A stretch of 64,000 bases of DNA from Moritella dasanensis ArB 0140 (lineage in GTDB: Bacteria > Pseudomonadota > Gammaproteobacteria > Enterobacterales > Moritellaceae), in NCBI RefSeq assembly GCF_000276805.1, contig NZ_AKXQ01000002.1, positions 207,698-271,697 on the forward strand, given 5' to 3'. Positions 35,096 through 44,172 of this stretch are shown here, piece by piece. Under the pieces are notes generated by a model. It ran no database searches. It saw only the letters and a list, made by a program, of their open reading frames with translations, and was not told the DNA's origin. A program made the position numbers and the translations under genes. Position 1 is the stretch's first letter. Each line of letters starts with the position of its first letter.

Positions 35096-36559
35096 TTAAA
35101 CCGCTTTAGTAAAACGTTGGCCTGTGTATTTTGGTTTCATTAGGTTTTCGATAGAGAAGATTTCATCTAACTCTGCTTCAGACAATAACCCACGTTCCAA
35201 TACCACTTCACGTACGTTCTTACCTGTTTCAGCACAGATTTTACCGATAACGTCGCCTTCATGGTGTCCAATGAATGGGTTTAGGTAAGTGATAATACCA
35301 ATTGAATTTAACACGAAGTCTTGGCATACCTTGCGGTTAGCAGTAATGCCTTTAACGCATTTATCTTGTAGCGTGAAACACGCATTTTCTAATAACGACA
35401 ATGATTCAAACAGGCATTGACCAATCACAGGTTCCATTACGTTCAATTGTAATTGACCCGCTTCAGCAGCCATCGTAATAGTTAAATCGTTACCACATAC
35501 TTTAAACGCAACTTGGTTAACCACTTCTGGAATAACTGGGTTTACTTTTGCAGGCATAATTGATGAACCAGCTTGCATTTCTGGTAGGTTAATTTCATTT
35601 AAACCAGTACGCGGGCCAGAAGAAAGCAGGCGTAAATCGTTACAAATTTTAGATAGTTTCACTGCTAAACGTTTTAAGCCACTCGACAACATGACATAAG
35701 CGCCACAGTCAGACGTTGCTTCAACTAAGTCTTCTGCAGGTACAAATGCATGACCTGTAATTTCAGCTAATTTTTCAATCGCTAGTTCAGAATAACCAAC
35801 TGGCGAGTTTAAACCTGTGCCGATAGCAGTCGCGCCGAGGTTGATTTCAAGCAATAATTCTTGGCAACGGTTAATACTTCTAATTTCTTCTTTTAGCGTA
35901 ATACCAAAGGCGTGGAATTCTTGACCTAATGTCATCGGTACTGCGTCTTGTAACTGCGTACGGCCCATTTTCAATACGTCGTTAAACTCTTCGGCTTTGT
36001 CTAAAAAGGTTTCGCTTAATGACGTTAGCGCCACTAATACTGCATTGCTGCGTTCAAACAAGGCTACACGGAAGCCAGTAGGATAAGCATCATTGGTACT
36101 TTGACTTTTATTCACGTGGTCATTTGGGTTGATGTGGTTATAAGCACCTTTAGCATGTCCCATCTGCTCTAACGCGATATTGGCGATAACTTCATTGGTA
36201 TTCATGTTTACCGATGTGCCCGCGCCACCTTGGAATGCATCAACCGGGAATTGATTGTAAAAACGGTCGGTTGCTAACAATGTATTACATGCGTTAACAA
36301 TAGCTTCACTGATTTCTTCTGGGATAGTGCCGAGAATACCGTTAGCTAATGCCGCTGCTTTTTTGGTTTTTACCATGCCGCGAACAAACTCAGGACAATC
36401 GCCAATTTTCTCTTTACTGATGTTAAAATTTACCATCGCTCTTAATGTGTGAATACCGTAGTAAGCCTGAGCTGGTATTTGTTTCACACCGAGTAAATCA
36501 GTTTCTAGACGGGTTTCTAGGTTAGTTTCTACGGTTGGATTGGTTGTTAATACTGTCAT
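35096..36559 (-). CDS. aspA: Aspartate ammonia-lyase
   Basis: 487 aa (about 478 in E. coli). It converts L-aspartate to fumarate and ammonium. The fumarase/aspartase signature [11 protein letters not shown] lies near residue 330 and carries the catalytic Ser on the flexible loop. Other blocks are [36 protein letters not shown]-like [32 protein letters not shown] and ATAIGTGLN. The first ~15 residues are Thr-rich and extend beyond the usual start; no better internal start is visible. It is upstream of dcuA and probably co-transcribed. Confidence 0.96.
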   Translation of the reverse strand: MTVLTTNPTVETNLETRLETDLLGVKQIPAQAYYGIHTLRAMVNFNISKEKIGDCPEFVRGMVKTKKAAALANGILGTIPEEISEAIVNACNTLLATDRFYNQFPVDAFQGGAGTSVNMNTNEVIANIALEQMGHAKGAYNHINPNDHVNKSQSTNDAYPTGFRVALFERSNAVLVALTSLSETFLDKAEEFNDVLKMGRTQLQDAVPMTLGQEFHAFGITLKEEIRSINRCQELLLEINLGATAIGTGLNSPVGYSELAIEKLAEITGHAFVPAEDLVEATSDCGAYVMLSSGLKRLAVKLSKICNDLRLLSSGPRTGLNEINLPEMQAGSSIMPAKVNPVIPEVVNQVAFKVCGNDLTITMAAEAGQLQLNVMEPVIGQCLFESLSLLENACFTLQDKCVKGITANRKVCQDFVLNSIGIITYLNPFIGHHEGDVIGKICAETGKNVREVVLERGLLSEAELDEIFSIENLMKPKYTGQRFTKAV

Positions 36560-36930
36560 GAGTACACTCTGCTAATTGGATAATGTCTAAAGGATATATA
36601 AAGATTATGGGAGGATAATACGTTCTATTGTTTTTAATAAAGTGGGTTTTGATCACCTTTTAAAAACAAAGATTTGCGAATATGACGAATGTTTTTTTCG
36701 ACCTCTGAATCAGCATGTTTTATGTATTTTTATAATTGATCCATACGCAAATACCTCTTAATGGCTAGTGAATCAATAATGCTTTAAATGGTAATAAACT
36801 ATAGTGTTTGCATTAATACGGGTGTTTTATGAACTTTATACTGTTAGTTAGATGATTTAGCATGAAAAACAGCATTAAATACCGATGGTGATATAGTAGT
36901 TTCATTGCGTTGATTAAAAGGAGAGATATT
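36560..36930. other. Divergent intergenic region aspA / GST
   Basis: About 370 bp of AT-rich DNA without a gene. Several TGATCA- and TTGATC-like words are present (near 36651 and 36737) but none forms a good FNR or CRP dyad. Promoters for both flanking genes must lie here. Confidence 0.4.
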
Positions 36931-37596
36931 ATTTACACATTATATTGGGATCGTGGTGGCGCCAACATGGCCACTCACGCCGTACTGGAAGAATTAGGCG
37001 TGGCTTATGAGTTAGTCGAGATCGACTTAGCGAAAAAAATGCAACGTACACCTGAGTATCTAGCGATAAACCCGAACGGTAAGGTGCCGACATTACAGCA
37101 CCGCGGCGAGATCATTTATGAATCGGCGGCGATTCTAATGTATATACTTGACCAACACCCAGAAAGTGGTTTAGCGCCCGCACTAACGTCTCCACTACGC
37201 GGTCATTATTATCAATACCTCACTTGGATGTCGAACACACTACAGGACGCAGCTAACCGCTGGGCTCACCCGGAGCACTATATTACTAACAATGACAACG
37301 TCATTGATGATAACGATACTGATTTGAACCGAATAATGGATAAAGCAACCCAAGATCTGAACCGTTGTTGGAGCATCATCGATGATGAACTGGGTAACAA
37401 AGGCCCATGGCTTTTAGGCGACAACATAAGCGGCGCCGACTTTCATTTGTTTATGGTAGCCTATTGGAGCCGTCGATATGATAGTAGTGCGCAGGACTGG
37501 CCAAACTTACTCCGCCACCAGCAAGCGATGCTGCAACGAAATTCTATTCAACAGATGATGTATCAGGAAGGGCTGACGTTGAATACTGAAACGTGA
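36931..37596 (+). CDS. Glutathione S-transferase family protein (possible ATT start)
   Basis: 221 aa from the ATT at 36931. The only good Shine-Dalgarno, AAGGAG at 36918-36923, is 7 nt before this ATT, and the family begins right there (YTLYWDRGGAN). The nearest standard alternative, TTG at 36910, lies upstream of the Shine-Dalgarno sequence and has none of its own. The N-terminal thioredoxin-like domain shows NPNGKVPTL with the cis-Pro and ESAAILMYI for glutathione binding; the C-terminal helical domain has LLGDNISGADFHLFM. It would conjugate or reduce with glutathione; the substrate is unknown. ATT starts are rare, so a sequencing error is possible. Confidence 0.85.
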   Translation: MYTLYWDRGGANMATHAVLEELGVAYELVEIDLAKKMQRTPEYLAINPNGKVPTLQHRGEIIYESAAILMYILDQHPESGLAPALTSPLRGHYYQYLTWMSNTLQDAANRWAHPEHYITNNDNVIDDNDTDLNRIMDKATQDLNRCWSIIDDELGNKGPWLLGDNISGADFHLFMVAYWSRRYDSSAQDWPNLLRHQQAMLQRNSIQQMMYQEGLTLNTET

Positions 37597-37650
37597 GGCG
37601 CTAAGCATCCAGTAAAATGGAACATGGATGAGGGATGTTTTTGGCTTAGC

Positions 37651-37724
37651 GTTATTATAGGCTTGGTTCGATCACCCTAAGCCATTAATGGACAGAAACG
37701 CGTTAGGGATTTCACTCTAACGCG
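37651..37724 (+). repeat. Dispersed hairpin repeat, copy E (divergent)
   Basis: The perfect arms CGCGTTAGGG (37699-37708) and CTCTAACGCG (37715-37724, with one G-T pair) follow ATCACCCTAAGCCATTAATG, which resembles the right part of copy D. It sits just after the GST gene and flanks the accessory gene at 37825. Confidence 0.55.
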
Positions 37725-37824
37725 AATGGTTCAGATAAGAAAAAGTATCTTGGAGTATTAAATGTTTGCATAGGGGAATTAACCCTGTTTTTGGCTAATG
37801 TGAGACCAAGCCCCTTAACTACAA

Positions 37825-38643
37825 CTAAACGTCTAACTTCCTCCAGTGGTATTTTCCATCTGCTTTCAATGAGGCTATACCTCTCGTCACAGTGATAGGC
37901 TCTTCAATTAAACGTTTAGTTTCAATGATTGAGCTAATATCACTGATATCACCAATATTCAGTTCTAGCGCTCCACTTGCGTTTAGAAGTGAATCCTTGG
38001 CTCCTAGTACAAACCTATACTCACGTTGCCAATCATAGTGTTTATCTTTAACGAATAGGCCGATTTTGCCTTTGTGCTTGGACATTTTCTTATAGTCAAC
38101 AATTCCACAGCCTCCATCCATGTAGTCGTTAACGAAAAAATCGGCTCGATTTATAGCGTCAGAATATCGCTGGAAGAACTTTGCTGGTTTATTAATGAGT
38201 AGAGTATGTGAACCAAACTTTTTCATTCTTCGATCCATATGATACTTATCATCTTTTAAGTGACGGATATTTCCTTGCTTATCCTCACCTATACAGCTCA
38301 TACAGAAAATAAAGGTGTTTTTAGGTGATGGAACACCCAAAGAAACCTCTGTTCCTTTAGGTATATTTACTTCACTAAACGACGGATGGTTCAAAGCAAT
38401 CTCTATTCTGTGATTATTATGTACGACGCCTGTTTGAAATTGCACATAAGTAGATTCCAATTCATCACTACGAACCTTTACTCCATCTTCACCTTTAAGC
38501 TCACTGAAATAGTCAATACTATTCATATAGAGAAGGCCTTTCTGCATCTGCTGCAAACGTTCTAAAGGTGCTACTTTCATGAGTAGCCAATACCTTTTTA
38601 CAGGTTGATTTTCTTGTTGGAAAAGTTCAAGCATTCTGTCCAT
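37825..38643 (-). CDS. Uncharacterised protein, resembles DUF2971-type
   Basis: 272 aa. The opening (LFQQENQPVKRYWLLMKVAPLERLQQMQKGLLYMNSIDYF) resembles DUF2971-type proteins, which start with a lipophilic strand plus a residue block like GxLYMxSxxxF. Later segments NTFIFCMSC, KKMSKHKGKIGLFVKDKHYDWQREYRF and LELNIGDISDIS fit the same family (W-x-x-E-x-E/R near the end of a core). The function is unknown; related proteins occur in integron cassettes and defence-type regions. It is isolated between core genes, with dispersed repeat copies on both sides, which suggests an inserted gene. Confidence 0.6.
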   Translation of the reverse strand: MDRMLELFQQENQPVKRYWLLMKVAPLERLQQMQKGLLYMNSIDYFSELKGEDGVKVRSDELESTYVQFQTGVVHNNHRIEIALNHPSFSEVNIPKGTEVSLGVPSPKNTFIFCMSCIGEDKQGNIRHLKDDKYHMDRRMKKFGSHTLLINKPAKFFQRYSDAINRADFFVNDYMDGGCGIVDYKKMSKHKGKIGLFVKDKHYDWQREYRFVLGAKDSLLNASGALELNIGDISDISSIIETKRLIEEPITVTRGIASLKADGKYHWRKLDV

Positions 38644-38747
38644 TATGACGTCTCAAGTTCTTATCGTATCTATGACCCATCATTGCATAATGAACCATTA
38701 GAAAATCTTGGGCAACAGAGAGGTGTGAGTAAATCATGAATGTTTGA

Positions 38748-38779
38748 TGCTAAATGGTTTTGGGGCAGAATCGAGTTAG
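38748..38779 (+). repeat. Dispersed hairpin repeat, copy F (partial)
   Basis: GCTAAATGGTTTTGGGGCAG then AATCGAGTTAGAG, matching the centre and right arm of copies A and B. The left arm is not clearly paired, so this is a truncated copy. Confidence 0.45.
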
Positions 38780-38838
38780 AGTTGTTGCAAAAGCAATAGT
38801 GAAGGCAGCACTACCAATAAGCAATGCTGACGAGAAGA

Positions 38839-40776
38839 TTAAAAACGCGCGTTGAGCTCTTTAGGCTTAAGAAACTCAAGCGGTTTATCTAAGATATGCT
38901 GATAAATAACGTTATAGACTAAAACATTTTTGACATAACGTCGGGTTTCTTTATAGGGAATGGCTTCAATCCAACTGTCCATGGCTAAGGCTTTCTCTGC
39001 CCTGCCGTCTTCACTACCTTGCCAGCGATCAACTCGGTTAGGGCCCGCATTATACGCCGCAGTTGCCAACACCCTATTCCCTTCATATCGCGTAAGTAAG
39101 CTATCAAAATAGGCTGCACCTAACTGGACATTAATCTCGCCATCGGTTAATTGTGATCTTCTCTTATAATCTTTCAACCCGATTTTAAGTGCAGTCTCTT
39201 TTGCCGTTCCCGGCATCAGTTGCATATAACCACGCGCCCCGACCGGCGAATTGGCAAACTCGTCAAACGAACTTTCTTGGCGCGTAATGGCATAAATATA
39301 GCTTGAATCAAGTTCATACAGATTGGCATTCGCATAAAACAATTGGGGTTTAGCAGCGGGAAAACGGATATTTAAAGCATCCCAACTTTTAGACAGAATA
39401 CTAGCAACGACTGAAAGGTGCGCCCAGCCTTTTTGAAAGGCGAACAAACCTAACTGCCTTTGCAAATTGATGCTTTTACCGGTAATTAAGACCCGCCACT
39501 CACGTTTAAGTAAATACATGTGTTTGTGGAAATATAGTTCATCAATATGTGCAAGTTGTGCTTTAAGGGGATCTAAATCTTGCTGCTGTCTGCTGACAAT
39601 ATTCGCATTAAATTGATAATCCATCCCTAATTTTTGCGCAGACAGAAAGCCATAATAATTACGTTCTGTCGCGATATTTTGATAAAGTTTATCAGCTTGA
39701 TCTTGTTGCTGTTTATTTTCAAATACCCGTGCTTGCCAATACAACCATTTACTATCCAGCTGTTTACTATCCACTTGCTTAATTTCGTTCAACTGCGACA
39801 GCCAATGTTCTATATCGGGCCAATGATTAAATCTAATCGCATAACGAATACGACGCTCCGTTAATTTTACATCCTGTAAAGCCGAAAGCGTTTTATCTAA
39901 CCAAGGAAACAATGTGCTTTCATTACGGCTCATAATGCGTGATATAAGATACTTTTTTAACTTGGTTTGCTCTGCCGATGTAAATGATTTTTGACGCTCA
40001 TAACTCAGATAAGCATCTAATCCTAACTCAATATCTTTTTTAGCCAATCGTTTAATGCTGGCGACTAAAAAGTCGTGGCTAGCATCTTCTTTGTTGTTAA
40101 ATAAGGGGCTGTTTAATAGCTTTTTCGGGGTTCTATGTAAAGCATATAACTGCTTAGCCAACAATTCATTTTCCTTGTCCATTAAGGTGATTAAATAGGA
40201 CATAAGGGCTTTTTTATTATTTGTATAAGCTAAATGAAAACGCTTTAAAATTAATGCCTGCGATATTTGCTTGCTATCAAGATAATGCGCTAAAACGCTA
40301 TCACAGGCATTCGGTAAGGAAGAGCCCGTTAACCAGATTTTTTGCACATCAGACCAAATTTCATCCGCTTGGTCTCCTGCTATTCGAGCCTGAAAATGGT
40401 AGCACTTCAAGTCGACTGAGTTGGGCAGTTGCGGATAGAAAGACAGATACTCATGCCAATACTGGTTTTTTGCTAAGTAATATAAGTAATTTCGCTGCAG
40501 ATCATAACTGGCTCGACGATCAAGATTATCCTTTATAAAAGCTTGTACTGCAGACAAACTATCGCGACTAAAATGCGCTTTAAGTTGTTGGTATTCTAGG
40601 AGATAAGTTAATGGGTATGCGGGGATTAACTTTGTTGTTTGTACTGCTTCCGACCACATTTCTTGGGTTTGTAAGTCGGCCGCTTGCGTATACAAATCTC
40701 TTTGCTGACTCCACGTAAGCGAGGTTGCAAAACTTGAAAATGAAAATACAAACACACAAAGACATAATATTTTCAT
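38839..40776 (-). CDS. slt: Soluble lytic murein transglycosylase Slt
   Basis: 645 aa, the same length as E. coli Slt70. It cleaves peptidoglycan glycan strands to 1,6-anhydro products in the periplasm. The ATG at 40776 has GGAGAG upstream and begins a signal peptide (MKILCLCVFVFSFSSFATS). A long alpha-helical superhelical U/L domain fills residues 20-480. The C-terminal catalytic domain has the acid Glu in TRQESSFDEFANS, GARGYMQLMP and AAYNAGPNRVDRW. A longer frame to 40851 has no ribosome-binding site and would hide the signal peptide. It is monocistronic. Confidence 0.95.
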   Translation of the reverse strand: MKILCLCVFVFSFSSFATSLTWSQQRDLYTQAADLQTQEMWSEAVQTTKLIPAYPLTYLLEYQQLKAHFSRDSLSAVQAFIKDNLDRRASYDLQRNYLYYLAKNQYWHEYLSFYPQLPNSVDLKCYHFQARIAGDQADEIWSDVQKIWLTGSSLPNACDSVLAHYLDSKQISQALILKRFHLAYTNNKKALMSYLITLMDKENELLAKQLYALHRTPKKLLNSPLFNNKEDASHDFLVASIKRLAKKDIELGLDAYLSYERQKSFTSAEQTKLKKYLISRIMSRNESTLFPWLDKTLSALQDVKLTERRIRYAIRFNHWPDIEHWLSQLNEIKQVDSKQLDSKWLYWQARVFENKQQQDQADKLYQNIATERNYYGFLSAQKLGMDYQFNANIVSRQQQDLDPLKAQLAHIDELYFHKHMYLLKREWRVLITGKSINLQRQLGLFAFQKGWAHLSVVASILSKSWDALNIRFPAAKPQLFYANANLYELDSSYIYAITRQESSFDEFANSPVGARGYMQLMPGTAKETALKIGLKDYKRRSQLTDGEINVQLGAAYFDSLLTRYEGNRVLATAAYNAGPNRVDRWQGSEDGRAEKALAMDSWIEAIPYKETRRYVKNVLVYNVIYQHILDKPLEFLKPKELNARF

Positions 40777-40929
40777 CGTTCTCTCCGCAAGATACCCTGA
40801 GCCGTAACGCAGAGAGGGGTAGCTGCTAGCATTATAGGTAAAGTGCAGCAAAAAATAACAATTTATTAACCTATTAATATTAACACAGGGGATAATAAGG
40901 TGCTATTGATTGCTTTAACACTTAGCCTA

Positions 40930-42138
40930 TCAATCATCAAGCGTATAAACATCGCTCCATTTAACTGAATCAGCGTATTGACTTGCGAAGTGTTCTTCTG
41001 AAATGCCGAGTTCATTACAATAATGACTCACTTTATCCCAGTCTGCTTTTTCATACGATTTTACTGCATTAAGCAGGTGCCCAAGTTCACCTTTACCTTC
41101 ATTCAATGCCAATTTAAGTTCGTCACTGAGCGGTAGATCGGTTATAAGCAGAGGTAAGGGTTTATTCAGTAAAGCATCCAACAAAGAAAACATGCCCATT
41201 AAAAAGGCTTGGCTTGGATCTGCTTTGAATGAGCCTTTCGTCACTAGCTGTTCGCAGATGTGCGCTCTTTGAATAGACAGGACATAGAGCGACTGAGGTT
41301 TGTGTTGGTTAGCATGCGCGATTGTCATTAAAGAAATAAACAGGCGTAATTTATCTTCCCCTAAATAAATAATCGCATGTTTAAATGAGGTTATCTCTTT
41401 GACAATCACAGAGGATGCATTTACATATTTAAGTAGTTTGTAAGATAAAGTCAGATCTTTAACGATCAGCTTTTCTATCACCGCATAATTAAGTTTAGGA
41501 GTGGCAATTTCTTTGCATAATTGCAATGTCACCTGTTCTGATGGTTGAATAACTCGTTGCTGCAACATTTCAGGTTTACTAAAGAAATAACCTTGAAAAA
41601 ACTCAAAGCCAATTTTTTTCGCCTTTTGAAATTCTTCGTATGTTTCTACTTTTTCAGCTAAAAATTTAATCTTATATTCAAGATGACGATGAATAAAAAA
41701 TTTTGCTTTAATGAGTGGAAAAGACTGGATATCAAACTTAATAAAATCGATGAAAGGTAGAAAACGTTCCCATCTAGCGTCAGGGATAAAATCATCAAGC
41801 GCCAGTTTGTAGCCTTTTTCAAAAAGAGTAACGACAGCCTCGAACAATTCATCTGTTGGTTCGCAGTCTTCCAGGATCTCAACAACAAGTTTATCTTTGG
41901 GGAATAACGTAGGTATGAGTGAAATTAAGCTATTGTATGGAAAGTTGATAAAAGCAAGCTTGTTTCCTGTTGTATTGAAACATGAATTCATAAATTGATC
42001 AGATAACAAGCGGCTAGTTGCTTGGTCTGCGTCCATATCCGGAAACGCGTTTTTTGGACCATCCCGAAATAGCAGCTCATAACCGATCGTATTTTTATCG
42101 ATATCTAAGATCGGTTGTCTGGCTACGTAAGAATACAT
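40930..42138 (-). CDS. EAL-HDOD signalling protein (degenerate EAL)
   Basis: 402 aa. The N-terminal EAL-type barrel starts VARQPILDIDKNTIGYELLF, where the EAL triplet reads ELL. DDFIPDARWERFLPFIDFIKFDI retains one DD pair, but other metal-binding residues of active phosphodiesterases are not evident, so catalysis is doubtful. The C-terminal half (about residues 200-385) is an HDOD domain (LSYKLLKYVNAS; KHAIIYLGEDKLRLFI). The YuxH-like EAL-HDOD family usually acts as a protein-interaction regulator of motility or surface behaviour. It is divergent from tus with a 293-bp intergenic region. Confidence 0.88.
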   Translation of the reverse strand: MYSYVARQPILDIDKNTIGYELLFRDGPKNAFPDMDADQATSRLLSDQFMNSCFNTTGNKLAFINFPYNSLISLIPTLFPKDKLVVEILEDCEPTDELFEAVVTLFEKGYKLALDDFIPDARWERFLPFIDFIKFDIQSFPLIKAKFFIHRHLEYKIKFLAEKVETYEEFQKAKKIGFEFFQGYFFSKPEMLQQRVIQPSEQVTLQLCKEIATPKLNYAVIEKLIVKDLTLSYKLLKYVNASSVIVKEITSFKHAIIYLGEDKLRLFISLMTIAHANQHKPQSLYVLSIQRAHICEQLVTKGSFKADPSQAFLMGMFSLLDALLNKPLPLLITDLPLSDELKLALNEGKGELGHLLNAVKSYEKADWDKVSHYCNELGISEEHFASQYADSVKWSDVYTLDD

Positions 42139-42179
42139 CTGTTACTACCTCTTTTATATACAGCTTATGGCATTAATAT

Positions 42180-42188
42180 TATTGTAAC
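42180..42188 (+). promoter_or_regulatory. Weak Ter-like sequence
   Basis: TATTGTAAC matches the E. coli Ter core TGTTGTAAC at 8 of 9 positions, but the flanks do not match well. It lies upstream of tus. In E. coli a Ter site in this place autoregulates tus. This is speculative. Confidence 0.2.
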
Positions 42189-42309
42189 GTCTACATTAAC
42201 GTAAGTACAAATTTGCTTTACTGTGTGTGTATCATTTTTATAAAAAAGTCGCCCGACCTAACCAACACCGGTCACAAAATATTGAAATAACCCTTTAATT
42301 CTTCATATC

Positions 42310-42354
42310 GATCAACGAATGATCAGTGATGATCACATAGTGATCATCCGGATC
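42310..42354. promoter_or_regulatory. Five helically phased GATC sites upstream of tus
   Basis: GATC occurs at 42310, 42321, 42331, 42342 and 42351, so the spacings are 11, 10, 11 and 9 bp, about one helical turn each. The central part is also a perfect inverted repeat, GATGATCAC-ATA-GTGATCATC (42328-42348). Dam methylation targets on one face of the helix are the arrangement that SeqA binds. Confidence 0.7.
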
Positions 42355-42431
42355 CTCTCCCTATTGCATGATGGTCTACTCGTTACTATGCTAGTTATCA
42401 ATAACGCCGATAACGGACACTAGAATTAGAC

Positions 42432-43298
42432 ATGACGGATATTAAAAGCCTATTTGATCAACTCACAGAACACCTACAAAAACTAGAAAAGCTATTGGCA
42501 ACAACAAAGCCAGTGCAAGCATTAGTCAGCCGGATCCCTGCCGTGCTTAAAGGCCAAGAACAAGCCGTCATCAACGAAATAATACCCGAGTTAGCAACCG
42601 ATATGCTGGCAATGAAACTCGCAGCTGAAGCGTTTAAAGACATCCACATTAAGCACCCCTTCTCGCAAAAATCGGCCCGTCGTTATGTGGGGATTATTCA
42701 CTTACATCCAGAACACGAAAACAGCGCTAAGATCGTGGCTCAAATTAGCACCATTAATAGCCTCAAGGCCGAAATAGAACACGCCGTTGTCAGCGAGAAT
42801 GACACGCGCCAAGCTCGCTTCAGTGCCATTCATGATAATTGCCCAGGCGTGATGACAGTGCACCTGTACCGCAAGATACATTGCTTAGATAATGAGGGGG
42901 TTAAATCAGTCCGTTTCAGTTGGCAACGTAAAGATTCGTTACACCAACCTGATAAGATCAAATTGTTAGGGGAAATAAATACGGAGAAGGACAGAGCAAC
43001 GCCAGATAATCAATTGGCATTAACGCAGTTACATCAAAAGATCGCGACAACTGCAGAACATGAACTGCGCGTGCGTAGACCCGTAAAAGTGCAGCCAGCA
43101 GCTAATATTGTCAAGGTATCGGGATTGAAAACAGTGACCGCACCATTACCGATAATCGTAATACAAGTACAACCACTAGAAGCTAATGAAGTCGCTGAAT
43201 TTATAGCGTCACATATGCGTAAGCCACGCTCAGACAAACGTAAGAATGTTATTTTGGGGACTTTTTCGGGTAAAGCCATTGAAAAAATAATAGCTTAA
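42432..43298 (+). CDS. tus: Tus-family DNA replication terminus site-binding protein
   Basis: 288 aa. The family match is strongest in the DNA-binding core. INSLKAEIEHAV aligns with E. coli INKLKTTFEHIV, ARFSAIHDNCPGVMTVHLYR with [20 protein letters not shown], and RRPVKVQP (about residue 214) with KRPVKVQP. It should bind Ter sites and block replication forks from one direction. The N-terminal ~100 residues and the C-terminus are diverged and it is about 20 residues shorter than E. coli Tus. The ATG at 42432 has a weak ribosome-binding sequence. The upstream GATC cluster could regulate it. Confidence 0.85.
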   Translation: MTDIKSLFDQLTEHLQKLEKLLATTKPVQALVSRIPAVLKGQEQAVINEIIPELATDMLAMKLAAEAFKDIHIKHPFSQKSARRYVGIIHLHPEHENSAKIVAQISTINSLKAEIEHAVVSENDTRQARFSAIHDNCPGVMTVHLYRKIHCLDNEGVKSVRFSWQRKDSLHQPDKIKLLGEINTEKDRATPDNQLALTQLHQKIATTAEHELRVRRPVKVQPAANIVKVSGLKTVTAPLPIIVIQVQPLEANEVAEFIASHMRKPRSDKRKNVILGTFSGKAIEKIIA

Positions 43299-43327
43299 TC
43301 AAATTAAGGCTGAGACTAAAAATAAAC

Positions 43328-43762
43328 CTAGAACCAAGGACGGTTTTCTAACACATAATCACGTTCAAAATCGACATCTGATTTACACACATAAATAACG
43401 AATTCAACCATGGCAATCACCGCAATAACCATCGAAGGTAAACCGAGAAATACATAGCCAAATACAAACAATACCAACATACACAGGCCCTGTTTGTAAT
43501 AGCCTAAATAGAACTTATGCGCGCCCACAGCACCAAAGAAAAAGGATAATAATACTGCCCATATTTTCTTGGATTTACCTTTGGTTGTCATTTTTATTTT
43601 ATCCACTTTACCCGATTCTAAAATAAAACTAACGTCGCTGCCGACTCGTGGACTACTCTTGTCCATCCACTGCGCGGTATTAAAGCTATAATGACACCCA
43701 TCCTTATCAGAAATAATGCCTGCTTTACTCCCAATATTAAATTCAAGGATCGATCCCTTCAT
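43328..43762 (-). CDS. TM2-domain membrane protein
   Basis: 144 aa. The N-terminal half (about 1-60: KGSILEFNIGSKAGIISDKDG, then YSFNTAQW) looks like a small beta-barrel of cold-shock/S1 type. A TM2 domain follows: KSKKIWAVLLSFFFGAVGAHKFYLGYYKQG, with the conserved G-x-x-x-x-H-x-F-Y-L-G loop, then a second helix. The ATG at 43762 is chosen over the adjacent GTG at 43765 since GGAG lies 7 nt upstream. The function is unknown; the cytoplasmic barrel plus a membrane hairpin suggests a sensor or anchor. Confidence 0.85.
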   Translation of the reverse strand: MKGSILEFNIGSKAGIISDKDGCHYSFNTAQWMDKSSPRVGSDVSFILESGKVDKIKMTTKGKSKKIWAVLLSFFFGAVGAHKFYLGYYKQGLCMLVLFVFGYVFLGLPSMVIAVIAMVEFVIYVCKSDVDFERDYVLENRPWF

Positions 43763-44172
43763 CACTAAACTCCATTTATAATATATAAGTAACTAAATTA
43801 TCACACAATTATTAACAATAACACCAAAATGACAGGTAGTTTCATCTTCATTAATCATACATAAATTATAATAAAATAACGGTTAATTGAATTAAACCGA
43901 GTATCGCCAAAGCGTGTGAGTATATTTATATAAAACCCTACAAACAATACATAAATCAGTTTTATATTATAAAAACATAAATTAAGTAAGGTTTTATGCT
44001 CAGCGGTTAATTTAACAGCATAACGGCTTAAAAATTTATTGAAAAAATAAACAAAAAGTATAGTTAACATATTGATTATTTGAAATAAAGCAATGTGAAC
44101 TTGGGGTATATTAACGTATGCTAGACGAATGAGTCTCTACCCTATTAATAGTAAAATACGACGGAGTTAAGT
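43763..44172. other. AT-rich intergenic region
   Basis: About 400 bp, strongly AT-rich. A 71-codon frame at 43855-44070 (minus) is Phe/Ile/Tyr-rich with no ribosome-binding site or family, so I do not call it a gene. No terminator or repeat stands out. Confidence 0.45.

Noticed and set aside
36640..36760. FNR/CRP-like words upstream of aspA
   Set aside because: Only half-sites (TTGATC, GTGATCA) without a proper second half at the right distance.
42380..42410. TATGCTAGTTATCAATAACG as an autoregulatory Ter site of tus
   Set aside because: The match to the Ter core TGTTGTAAC is poor in either orientation.
43855..44070. 71-codon minus-strand frame
   Set aside because: AT-rich composition (Phe/Ile/Tyr), no ribosome-binding site, no recognisable family; fits random open sequence.
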